A program made the position numbers and the translations under genes. From the NCBI RefSeq assembly GCF_000317495.1, contig NC_019754.1, forward strand, positions 1 to 50,800: a DNA stretch of 50,800 bases, written 5' to 3'. Below are positions 27,555 to 34,794 of this stretch, piece by piece (the stretch's first letter is position 1; each line of letters opens with the position of its first letter). The notes under the pieces are model-generated. The model searched no databases and was not told where the DNA came from. It was given only the letters and a program-made list of their open reading frames with translations. This DNA is from Crinalium epipsammum PCC 9333 (GTDB taxonomy: Bacteria > Cyanobacteriota > Cyanobacteriia > Cyanobacteriales > PCC-9333).

Positions 27555-27949
27555 TGTTTATATTTATTATATATACACACAACTGTCTAGCTATTAAACA
27601 CTTTTCTAGCCCTAGCTTAAATATACTTTATTGATTACCATTTTTGACATCTAATTGGCTAACACTGTAGGAAGGTATACTGAACACCACTCTTATACTG
27701 GTTAGTCCTTAAGTGTATCCTTAATTCAACCAATTTATATGGCAACCCGCGTTCGATATAACGAATAAGCCTCAAAGTATTGTCATTACTTATGAGTTTT
27801 GAGGCATCCAACCCAGCCGAGCACACCAGCATAACAACTAAGCTCACCGAACGACAATCTTGAAGCGTTCTGATGCAGCGACTTGTCATGCCGTGCAATT
27901 GCTGTGACTTCAATTTTCAGGTTTGGGAATTTCATTGTCTTGTAGGCTT
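27555..27949. other. Intergenic, possible gene remnant
   Basis: A minus-strand frame reads RHDKSLHQNASRLSFGEL, CYAGVLGWVGC before stopping, which looks like coding sequence once but is not recognised. The 84-codon ORF at 27659-27913 has an unlikely composition. No firm feature. Confidence 0.35.
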
Positions 27950-29350
27950 CTAAAGCGGATACTCTTGATCATGAACACTGAACATATTTGGATTCTTCAG
28001 AATATCTAGTTTTTCAGAGGCTTCTCTTGCTCTAGCAGCATCTTCTTCACTCAAATCTGTTGCATCAATATACATAGCGTCTTCAGATCTACCTCCATTA
28101 TCAAAACCTGGCTCAGTAGCTATTCCGACTATATGTTGAGCATCGGGAAACTTAAGTTTCACAGTTGAACAGCAAGCCTCTAATAAAGATCTACGTGCTT
28201 CCCGATATTCCTCATAAGTCATCCAATCAAATTGTGGAAGTGTTAGAAAAACGTAGTAGGGTTCTTGAGGCGACGAAGAACACAAATAACGGGTTGCACG
28301 CATATCTCTTGGTGCTGACTTAATTAGTCCACAAAGTCCTGCTGCGAGGTTTCGTCTCCGAAAGCGTGATTCTCGTGCTAAAAACCGAAGAAGTGGTTCT
28401 GTTGCTTTGACACCAGGATGAGTTGTGAAATACTGTGTGTCTTCCACAACATGCTTACTAAAGGTTTCAATCAGCCCATCCCAGGCATAGCTGACTCTAT
28501 CGGCTGAGACTTGAGCTTGCCGTTCAGGGCTTTGACTGAAATCCTCCCAATGACCTTCATCAAAAACAAGATGAGTTATTTGTCCATCAACCTGAGACGG
28601 GATAACAAAATCATGTTCATATTCCTCATTCATATTCTTGAGGTAATAAGCCAGCAAGTCTTCTTCACCTGCGGCAAGAACAACTGTATCAGATCTGATG
28701 AGCTTCTCCTTTTTAGTCAAGTATGAAACAAAATCTGAAATAGTGTCTAATGTACCTAAAACAATGTCCAAAGAGGTGTCGTCCAGTATGTGTACAAATG
28801 TACAACTTGGATCAATATCTCCAACGAAGAATGGGACACCTCCATTTTCACCTACATAATGTGCAGCACCTTTAACAGAAGAATTAATTATGAGACTACC
28901 ACTGCCACCAAGTTCCTGTTGACAACGCCTAGAATTGTCATGTGCAACAACAATCAGGTGAAACCTTGCTGTCGATAAATCAGGTAGATCAATAGGAAAA
29001 GGTGAAGTACATGCACGATCCAAGAAAAGGCGATTTTGATGTTGTTTAATCCATCTTTCAGCCCCCCAAACTTGATCTGCTGATTTTTGTATTGCTCTTT
29101 TAAACCATCTGTTCCAATCAAGCTCAAGTTGATCGCTATTTGGGAATTGGCAATCTTTGTCTGAGAAAATAATGATATGATTCTCGAATACGACTAATAA
29201 ATCACATACTTCTTTCCCCTGAGTTCCTTTCCCTGAAACTTGATCTCTGTATACTCCTGGATAACTCCAAAGTGACAAAAACGTGCGATCACAAAGAAGC
29301 TTTAGGTAGCGTTCAGATTCAGTAACACCATCTGCGCGTTTGATAGACAT
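27950..29350 (-). CDS. PD-(D/E)XK-like defence-type protein
   Basis: 466 residues. The N-terminus has EVCDLLVVFENHIIIFSDKD (about residues 47-66), an Asp followed after a beta strand by S-D-K: the core of a nuclease-related PD-(D/E)XK fold, though the last acidic residue is Asp rather than the usual Glu. The rest is mixed alpha/beta with no recognised family. Stands alone on the minus strand beside the TIGR04255 operon. A restriction- or NERD-like nuclease role is inference. Confidence 0.6.
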   Translation of the reverse strand: MSIKRADGVTESERYLKLLCDRTFLSLWSYPGVYRDQVSGKGTQGKEVCDLLVVFENHIIIFSDKDCQFPNSDQLELDWNRWFKRAIQKSADQVWGAERWIKQHQNRLFLDRACTSPFPIDLPDLSTARFHLIVVAHDNSRRCQQELGGSGSLIINSSVKGAAHYVGENGGVPFFVGDIDPSCTFVHILDDTSLDIVLGTLDTISDFVSYLTKKEKLIRSDTVVLAAGEEDLLAYYLKNMNEEYEHDFVIPSQVDGQITHLVFDEGHWEDFSQSPERQAQVSADRVSYAWDGLIETFSKHVVEDTQYFTTHPGVKATEPLLRFLARESRFRRRNLAAGLCGLIKSAPRDMRATRYLCSSSPQEPYYVFLTLPQFDWMTYEEYREARRSLLEACCSTVKLKFPDAQHIVGIATEPGFDNGGRSEDAMYIDATDLSEEDAARAREASEKLDILKNPNMFSVHDQEYPL

Positions 29351-29730
29351 AGGGAATCTTAGCTATATTAAAACTTAAAAAGGCTACTGTTATTTCTCGA
29401 TTGAAATAGTTATAGCTAAAATGACTACAAAATGATTATGCAGCGCACCTCTTTAATACTTTTTCAAGTTAATTTTGATTAATTAAACGTTACATTGTAT
29501 CAATAATGTTTCGTCTACGTCCCCTCATAAAACTTAGCAGCATTACTATTTATTGTAACGAAATTTTCTGTTTTTTACTATACCAATAATTTTCCCTACT
29601 ACCATACTTTTCAGTATTACAAATAATTTTAGTTATTAAAATAGCTTTTATGATTACAAACAGTTTCAAATAGTACAGCAGTTTTTTATATAAAACGCTA
29701 TCGCGTTTTAAAAGTTAGAAGTTAAAACAA
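29351..29730. other. AT-rich intergenic with a palindrome
   Basis: Very AT-rich. TAAAACGC-TATC-GCGTTTTA (29691-29710) is an 8-bp-arm hairpin with a TATC loop. No gene. Confidence 0.45.
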
Positions 29731-29760
29731 TTAACCCCTTGCCTAGTAGCAGGGGGTTAA
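29731..29760 (-). terminator. Terminator hairpin of the 29.8-32.9 kb operon
   Basis: TTAACCCCTTGC pairs with GCAGGGGGTTAA (12 bp, one wobble, 6-base loop), 8 bases past the stop of the last gene; on the minus strand the stem is followed by TTGTTTTAAC. Confidence 0.65.
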
Positions 29761-29767
29761 TAACTAG

Positions 29768-30082
29768 CTAACGCTGCCAATCAGGGCAAAACAAACTTTT
29801 AAACTTCTCAGGCAATCCTTCAAAGTCTGACAGCATTAAGTCGGCTATAAATAGCTTTAGTTGATGGGGACGTTGCGAGGAAGAGTCGCCAAAGTTTCCG
29901 TTAATCCAATTAGCGACTGTGCTTTCGTTGCAGTGACATAACTCGGCAATAAAGCCGGAAGTGACACCCCATTTACTTACAAATTGTTGAGGTGTCATTC
30001 TGGTTTTTGCGTGAATAAAACTGTAAATTTGTTGCCATTTTTGTTCCGTAATATATGATGGTCTGTGCATATATTTACTCAT
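29768..30082 (-). CDS. Small HTH-like protein
   Basis: 104 residues. TPQQFVSKWGVTSGFIAELC and CNESTVANWINGNFGDSS resemble a helix-turn-helix whose recognition helix is TVANWINGN, as in XRE-type or transposase-like proteins. Last gene of the minus operon. Regulator role inferred. Confidence 0.6.
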   Translation of the reverse strand: MSKYMHRPSYITEQKWQQIYSFIHAKTRMTPQQFVSKWGVTSGFIAELCHCNESTVANWINGNFGDSSSQRPHQLKLFIADLMLSDFEGLPEKFKSLFCPDWQR

Positions 30083-30121
30083 TTTTCTGTATAGCAGTCT
30101 GACTGATAATCAAAAATGCAA

Positions 30122-30778
30122 CTACCAACCTTTAGACTGTCCTAACTGCAACAGTGCCTCTAGCATTGCTTTACCTTTCTGATAATTTGTTCCGCCCTGT
30201 TTCAGCACATCTTTGATAATGTCGCTATCGCTAATTCCTTGCTGTTGCAGTGCCGTTACAGCTAGATAAGTAGGTCTGTAACCTTCCATTCCCTCATCTG
30301 TTGCAGCATCCGTTACAGAGGGTGTTGCAGTCGTTAGAGAATCAGTTACAGCTTCGTTATCCCTTGCTACTGCGTCGTTACGGTCGTTATAACTATTTGA
30401 CTGTTGCAGTGTAACGGGTTGCTGTTGCGAGGGTTGTAACGCTGTAACGGCTTCTGACTGGTAACGCTGTTCTTGTACCCATTGCGAGGTAGCAAGCTGA
30501 CTGATGAAGTCGGCTTTTTCTGCCTGTTCAATTGCTTTTAAAAGTGGTGTGATGCGCTGTAGTTGATGCCCTGTTGCAACGGCTGTTACACCGCAACAGC
30601 TAGTAATAAACAAGGTCATATAACGCAGTGAAACGCTAAACTTATCTTTGGGGTTGGGGAATAGAAAAGGTGATGCGCTCCAAAGTAATAGCCCTATTAC
30701 GGTTGACGATCCGCCAACTAGAGCGAGTAAGTTTCTGTTGCTACGCAGTTGATCTTGTGGCGACGATATTTTAATCAT
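30122..30778 (-). CDS. Two-helix membrane protein with Gln/Thr-rich tail
   Basis: Start at ATG 30778 (MIKISSPQDQL) is set by an ATGA overlap with the HNH gene. Two membrane segments (LLALVGGSSTVIGLLLW and MTLFITSCCGVTAVATG) are followed by a Gln/Thr/Ala-rich tail. The tail's DNA has about a dozen copies of CCGTTACAG/CTGTAACGG and TGTTGCAG in both orientations, more than codon choice needs. No family recognised. Confidence 0.62.
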   Translation of the reverse strand: MIKISSPQDQLRSNRNLLALVGGSSTVIGLLLWSASPFLFPNPKDKFSVSLRYMTLFITSCCGVTAVATGHQLQRITPLLKAIEQAEKADFISQLATSQWVQEQRYQSEAVTALQPSQQQPVTLQQSNSYNDRNDAVARDNEAVTDSLTTATPSVTDAATDEGMEGYRPTYLAVTALQQQGISDSDIIKDVLKQGGTNYQKGKAMLEALLQLGQSKGW

Positions 30779-31299
30779 TGTACGTGGCTCCAAGTTCTAC
30801 CTTCTGCTATTCTTTGAATAGTTCCTTTAGCTACTTTGTACATTTTTCCAATTTCTCCATAGCTAAAACTCTTTTCTCTTAGCAATCTTTTGATTTCTAG
30901 TACCTGAGACTCCGTGAGTTTGGATCTCCCATGTTTACAGCCTAGAGGAGCATTACCCCTCCCCTTTTTCGCCTTGTCTTGGTTGTTATCGAAAATAGTT
31001 CCTACTGATAGGTTATTAGGATTAATGCACTTAGGATTATCGCAATAGTGCATGACAATTAATCCGTTAGGTATCCTACCTTTAAAAAACTCGTAGGATA
31101 CCCGATGAGCTAGATATGTTCTTCCTACTTTTGCTAACTCAAACCTACCATAATTTCCCTTACCAACACATTTTTGTAATTCGTGACAGCCATTCTGTGT
31201 TACTACGAATAAGTTAGGGCTTAAAAGCCTGTTAACTAAGTTCATTCGCTGATCGCTCGGCAGATCATATAAGCTTGGATGCGTAACTTTAACCATCAT
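30775..31299 (-). CDS. HNH homing-type endonuclease with HTH tail
   Basis: About 174 residues. HRVSYEFFKGRIPNGL, VMHYCDNPKCINPNNLSVG and NNQDKAKKGRGN form the HNH_3-type core seen in phage and group I intron endonucleases. The C-terminus (LTESQVLEIKRLLREKSFS, GEIGKMYKVAKGTIQRIAEG) is a DNA-binding HTH. I begin at ATG 31299, 2 bases after the upstream stop and just after AAGG; an upstream Met at 31314 would overlap the previous gene. Inside an operon rather than in an intron, so probably a mobile passenger or a regulator. Confidence 0.78.
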   Translation of the reverse strand: MMVKVTHPSLYDLPSDQRMNLVNRLLSPNLFVVTQNGCHELQKCVGKGNYGRFELAKVGRTYLAHRVSYEFFKGRIPNGLIVMHYCDNPKCINPNNLSVGTIFDNNQDKAKKGRGNAPLGCKHGRSKLTESQVLEIKRLLREKSFSYGEIGKMYKVAKGTIQRIAEGRTWSHVQ

Positions 31300-31301
31300 T
31301 C

Positions 31302-31568
31302 TTACCTTACCCACTGTATGATCGACCCAATTAAAACTATTGCAATCATGGTGATAAGTCCCCCAATATATTGAGTGTAGGTAAGTCCCATTACCTCTGA
31401 TAAATAGTCATCTACTAAACCTCCAACCACAAAGCACAGGCTGATTACAACCACCAGCCAAAACGCATAAGCTTGAAATCTAGGAACCACATAAGCGGTA
31501 TAGGAAAATAGACCGCAACAGCTTACACCAAGTAAGAAATATCCACCTAGTTGAATTGATTTACCCAT
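31302..31568 (-). CDS. Three-helix small membrane protein
   Basis: 88 residues from ATG 31568, which has AGGGG at good spacing (a longer start at 31607 lacks it). Three hydrophobic segments: GGYFLLGVSCCGLFSYTAYV, FWLVVVISLCFVVGGL and YIGGLITMIAIVLIGSIIQW. No family. Its stop overlaps the ribosome site of the HNH gene. Confidence 0.6.
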   Translation of the reverse strand: MGKSIQLGGYFLLGVSCCGLFSYTAYVVPRFQAYAFWLVVVISLCFVVGGLVDDYLSEVMGLTYTQYIGGLITMIAIVLIGSIIQWVR

Positions 31569-31624
31569 ATATCCCCTTAAAAAGGGGAGCAATAAAATAC
31601 TCCCCAAAAGTTGCTAATTAGTCA

Positions 31625-32134
31625 CTAGCAGCCGTAACTGCTTTTTATGGCATTAATCGCATTTGCAGCGTTAGTTTCTGCTGATTTAACTTCACTGTGC
31701 ATTTCTGCATAATGAGGGCGCAAACTATGTAAATCCTTAGCTAGTTGTGCGTTAGCTTGCTGTTTTTCAAGTTCAGTCCGAGCTACTTTTGATTGGTAGC
31801 GACGGTGCGTGGTATGTACGGTAGTATCAGAATCCTCAATATTTTTCAGGGCTTTATAAGCACTAACTGAAGCGTCTGCTTGTACTTTCTTTTGCTTGGC
31901 TAAGATGCGTAATGCGTCAGCTTCAGCTTTATTAAAGTAGCGGGGGGCTTTGACAATTGGCGCAGTTCTCACACTGCTAAAGTCTGCATTATTTGGGGTG
32001 ATAACATCTTTATCAGTTGCAGCCAGAACCTTACTGGTAGCTAAGTTGTGATTAGTTCCATCATTTGCTAGTTGTCCACCTGCCTCAGTTGACGCGTCTA
32101 ATTTTTTACGGGTGATAAATTTCAGTAGTCCCAT
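31625..32134 (-). CDS. Coiled-coil protein of unknown function
   Basis: 169 residues. Unstructured first 60 (Thr/Asn/Asp rich), then one long helix rich in Ala, Lys, Glu, Gln (ADALRILAKQKKVQADASVS, LEKQQANAQLAKDLHSLRPH), probably coiled coil. Between the HTH protein and the small membrane protein of the operon. No family recognised. Confidence 0.58.
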   Translation of the reverse strand: MGLLKFITRKKLDASTEAGGQLANDGTNHNLATSKVLAATDKDVITPNNADFSSVRTAPIVKAPRYFNKAEADALRILAKQKKVQADASVSAYKALKNIEDSDTTVHTTHRRYQSKVARTELEKQQANAQLAKDLHSLRPHYAEMHSEVKSAETNAANAINAIKSSYGC

Positions 32135-32137
32135 GAT

Positions 32138-32650
32138 TTAGTTCTCCTTAGATTCAGTTAGTAAATTTGGATTGTTGCCACTTAGAAGCAGTTCTGGATT
32201 ACAAGGTTTTAAACCCAATTCAGTCAGCAAGGTTACACACTCAGTCGATGTCATTGGTTTTGCGATCGCCGTCTTAACCCGACCCGTAACTGCGTTATCT
32301 ATGCGTTGCAACAGTCCTGGTGTAATGGCATCAGCTACGGCACTTATCAAACTGCTGTAACGCCGTAATGGGTCTACATCCGACTGCTGTAATGGCTGTG
32401 TAACAGTCTCTTGTAATGGCTCTATTACATCGTCTGTAATGTCTGCATTACAGGCTGTTACACCTTTGATTTGCTGTAATACCTCAAGCCCTATTGGTGT
32501 CCAGAAAACCTGATTGTTATCACCAGTTACCCAGTGAGTACCTTCGATTAATTGGTCAGATTTGCGAGACTTCCAAACCCTTAAATTATTGGTAGAAATC
32601 CCTAAAAACTCGGCAGCTTGAGCAGTTGTGTAAACTTCGTTGTTCATCAC
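32138..32650 (-). CDS. Excisionase/MerR-type HTH protein
   Basis: 170 residues. The N-terminus, YTTAQAAEFLGISTNNLRVW, with WTPIGLEVLQQIK after a short wing, is a winged-helix HTH of the excisionase/MerR class. The remainder is Gln/Thr rich and its DNA carries repeated CTGTAATGG and CATTACAG motifs on both strands. Its start overlaps the 32647 gene. Likely a regulator or DNA architectural protein of this module. Confidence 0.68.
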   Translation of the reverse strand: MMNNEVYTTAQAAEFLGISTNNLRVWKSRKSDQLIEGTHWVTGDNNQVFWTPIGLEVLQQIKGVTACNADITDDVIEPLQETVTQPLQQSDVDPLRRYSSLISAVADAITPGLLQRIDNAVTGRVKTAIAKPMTSTECVTLLTELGLKPCNPELLLSGNNPNLLTESKEN

Positions 32651-32910
32651 CGCCTGCCCTCGATAAAGCCTGCAAGCTTACCAGCACAAACATCTTTATC
32701 GGTTTGCAGTTGAGCGATTTTCTGCTGCTGCAAGTTGTCAGCCTGTTGCAATATTGCAAGCTGGTTACTGTTCCAGGCGTGTTGCAGAACGTTTATGCCG
32801 ATGCTGCATAGGAATAGAGGGAATAGCACAGAGGTAGCGTTATCGCTGTTGTTATTGGAGGAATCTTGCATAATTCCCTCCACAGTGCGATCGCTGTGAT
32901 ACTTTTTCAT
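32647..32910 (-). CDS. Small membrane protein with coiled-coil tail
   Basis: 87 residues with a membrane segment (VLFPLFLCSIGINVLQHAW) and a Gln/Leu-rich coiled-coil segment (LAILQQADNLQQQKIAQL). First gene of the minus operon, facing the divergent repressor at 33052. A second Met (MQDSS) at residue 14 is an alternative start. A spanin- or assembly-type role cannot be told from sequence. Confidence 0.55.
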   Translation of the reverse strand: MKKYHSDRTVEGIMQDSSNNNSDNATSVLFPLFLCSIGINVLQHAWNSNQLAILQQADNLQQQKIAQLQTDKDVCAGKLAGFIEGRR

Positions 32911-32943
32911 TCATCATTAGATTTGTCTCCTATACATAGGGGC

Positions 32944-32997
32944 TAGGTGAGTGGAGGTGTCCAGCCAATACACTCACCTAACTTGTAACTGATTACA
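32944..32997. promoter_or_regulatory. Divergent operator region with two dyads
   Basis: TAGGTGAGTG and CACTCACCTA (32944-32953, 32971-32980) form a 10-bp-arm inverted repeat; next to it TGTAACTGATTACA (32984-32997) is a TGTAA/TTACA dyad. TGTAAC/T is the motif repeated inside the operon genes, so the XRE protein or the excisionase-like protein may bind it. Confidence 0.55.
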
Positions 32998-33051
32998 CCC
33001 TCATTATGCCATACTTATAGTGTGGTTTCTAACATTTAGAGAGGGGATTAC

Positions 33052-33309
33052 TTGTCTATAGGTGTAAAACATTTGACTGTCCAATGGAAACTCAGGGAGG
33101 TAATGGCGCGAGAACGCATGACAACCGTGCGATTAGCAAAAATCTTAGGCGTTCATGAGAACACTATTTATAAGTGGAGAATTACTGATGTTCTGCCAGC
33201 TATCGGTGGCGAAACACTGGATCGTATTTGCAATGCCTTAAATTGCAGTCTCTACGAGTTGATTGAGTACACCCCCAGCCAAGAGGATAAAGATAGCCCT
33301 ACTCAGTGA
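33052..33309 (+). CDS. XRE/Cro-type repressor
   Basis: 85 residues with an N-terminal XRE helix-turn-helix (TTVRLAKILGVHENTIYKWR) and the typical LDRICNALNCSLYELIEY end. Start is TTG at 33052, supported by AGAGGGGA 5-6 bases upstream; no better ATG exists before the HTH. Divergent from a seven-gene minus operon and separated by a dyad-rich region, so it probably represses that operon and itself. Confidence 0.82.
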   Translation: MSIGVKHLTVQWKLREVMARERMTTVRLAKILGVHENTIYKWRITDVLPAIGGETLDRICNALNCSLYELIEYTPSQEDKDSPTQ

Positions 33310-33471
33310 ATTCTTTAGTGAGCAGGACATATTTGAATTAGTCAACTAAGGACTCGATCCGTCGAAGTGAAAAATTACTTGTATTCGCTTCGCCCTTAAT
33401 GCACCGCAACAAATATGTAGGCAGCATTATTAACCTCTACCATCAGTGATGAAGTGAGCAAAAATACTAAC

Positions 33472-33588
33472 AGCTAAAGGAACGCGGAATTTGGCAGTCT
33501 CGCTGTCTAGCTAAACAATAAAATAATAGCTAAGTAGTGCATAAACACGCTTGTTAAACGTAGCTAAAAGCAGGACGAATTTGGCAGT
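33472..33588 (+). repeat. Two 27-base direct repeats spaced 90 bases
   Basis: AGCTAAAGG...GAATTTGGCAGT at 33472-33498 and the matching copy at 33562-33588 (12 identical 3' bases, start-to-start exactly 90). They flank AT-rich DNA just before the 33606 gene. The gap 33310-33605 contains no gene. Confidence 0.55.
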
Positions 33589-33605
33589 AATAGGGGAAAT
33601 GGCAA

Positions 33606-34334
33606 ATGCAAGCTACAGAGCAAAACAACATTACATTACCTCTCCACAACTGGGAAGCATTGCAGCAACTAGAGCGGGAAAAGGACTATCTATCTGCTAC
33701 CTATGCTGAATGTAGTGCTGCTGCGATCGCAGCGCTCCCGTTGGTCGGATATCCAGCCTTTATCATGTTCGCATTGGCGTACAAACCTCTAGACCAAATT
33801 CAAAAATTGGCTCGGCTCATCAAAGTAATGCGGCTTCTGTTGGAGGAGTTTGAACACTTGGGAGTACAGATTTTCCCTACTTTAGAAGTGCCAGAACAAA
33901 GAAACCCACTAGATCTGTTTGTAAGATTTCCCAAAAAAGCTCATATCCTTATGTCGATCCGTTCCAAAGGAGAATCACAAATTGTTTATAACGAGGCAAA
34001 AGAAGGGCTGTATGTAAAACGAGATAAGAAAGGTATAAAAGACTGGAAACCTTGCCCTCTTGTGGAATTAGCCGATTACACCAATTGGCTAACCAAAAAT
34101 AGACAAATATTTGGAATGTCCTCAAGAGAAGTTCGCAATGTCCCTCTCACAAAAGTTTTAATTTTGTGGAAGCCGACCTCAATCTACAACCATAGAGATG
34201 AACTTTATACCGCAATAGGATCGTTAAAACTTCTGCTTCTAAAAAGAAAAGGTGCTGCTTTTTTGATTCCTGAAGAGGATATAGTTAAATTTATTAAGGC
34301 TTTCCTAGCTCGTTATGAGGAGAAAGAAGCATAA
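33606..34334 (+). CDS. Unknown protein of the replication region
   Basis: 242 residues; start ATG 33606 has AGGGGA upstream. N-terminal helical stretch with Ala-rich hydrophobic segment (CSAAAIAALPLVGYPAFIMF) then alpha/beta (HILMSIRSKGESQIVYNEAK). Not recognised. Lies on the same strand before the replication gene; the alpha/beta region with KGESQIVYNE and ending VLILWKPTS could be nuclease-like, but I see no secure motif. Confidence 0.6.
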   Translation: MQATEQNNITLPLHNWEALQQLEREKDYLSATYAECSAAAIAALPLVGYPAFIMFALAYKPLDQIQKLARLIKVMRLLLEEFEHLGVQIFPTLEVPEQRNPLDLFVRFPKKAHILMSIRSKGESQIVYNEAKEGLYVKRDKKGIKDWKPCPLVELADYTNWLTKNRQIFGMSSREVRNVPLTKVLILWKPTSIYNHRDELYTAIGSLKLLLLKRKGAAFLIPEEDIVKFIKAFLARYEEKEA

Positions 34335-34454
34335 GAATCGTTGAAAAATGTCCATAGGAGTCGTGCAACGACACAGATGGTTCATTACAAACCAGGAATC
34401 GGACGCTCATAAATTTCAACCCAGAGCCTATTCCGATCTCAATTGTAAACTATC

Positions 34455-34471
34455 GTTGCTCCTGTAGCAAC
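34455..34471 (+). repeat. Short hairpin with flanking TGTAGCAACR repeats
   Basis: GTTGCT-CCTGT-AGCAAC, 6-base perfect arms. TGTAGCAAC recurs at about 34493. Between the 33606 gene and the start of the replication operon; may be a copy-control or origin element. Confidence 0.35.
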
Positions 34472-34584
34472 GCTTGTGAAGCAGCACTCGTGTAGCAACA
34501 CAATCAGCACAAATACTTATTTGTCTGAACACTTGAGATTTGATAGGTAGCGTCCGGCTCCCCTCACCACACAAGGAGCGAGCA

Positions 34585-34794
34585 ATGCAACAGCTACCAA
34601 AGGCGAAAACCCAGCCTACTAAATGGGTTATCCAGGCTTATACGTTAAGAAAGCAGCAGCAAACGGCTGAAACTTGCGCCACACTTAAATTTGAAGCCAA
34701 ACGTCAATTAGGCGATCGCACTCCAGTATCGCTAAAAGATTTTGAAAAATTAAATAATTATACATCCTCTCTGCCAAATGGGGGTGAGGTATGA
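34585..34794 (+). CDS. Small basic protein preceding the replication gene
   Basis: 69 residues from ATG 34585, chosen for its AAGGAG ribosome site 6-7 bases upstream (an earlier in-frame start lacks one). Basic N-terminus (MQQLPKAKTQPTKWVIQAY) and an amphipathic middle (LKFEAKRQLGDRTP). Its stop overlaps the replication gene (ATGA), so the two are coupled. Possible replication accessory or copy-control protein; not recognised. Confidence 0.6.
   Translation: MQQLPKAKTQPTKWVIQAYTLRKQQQTAETCATLKFEAKRQLGDRTPVSLKDFEKLNNYTSSLPNGGEV

Noticed and set aside
27659-27913. 84-codon minus ORF
   Set aside because: Composition unlike a folded protein; another frame seems to be the older coding one, but it is not recognisable.
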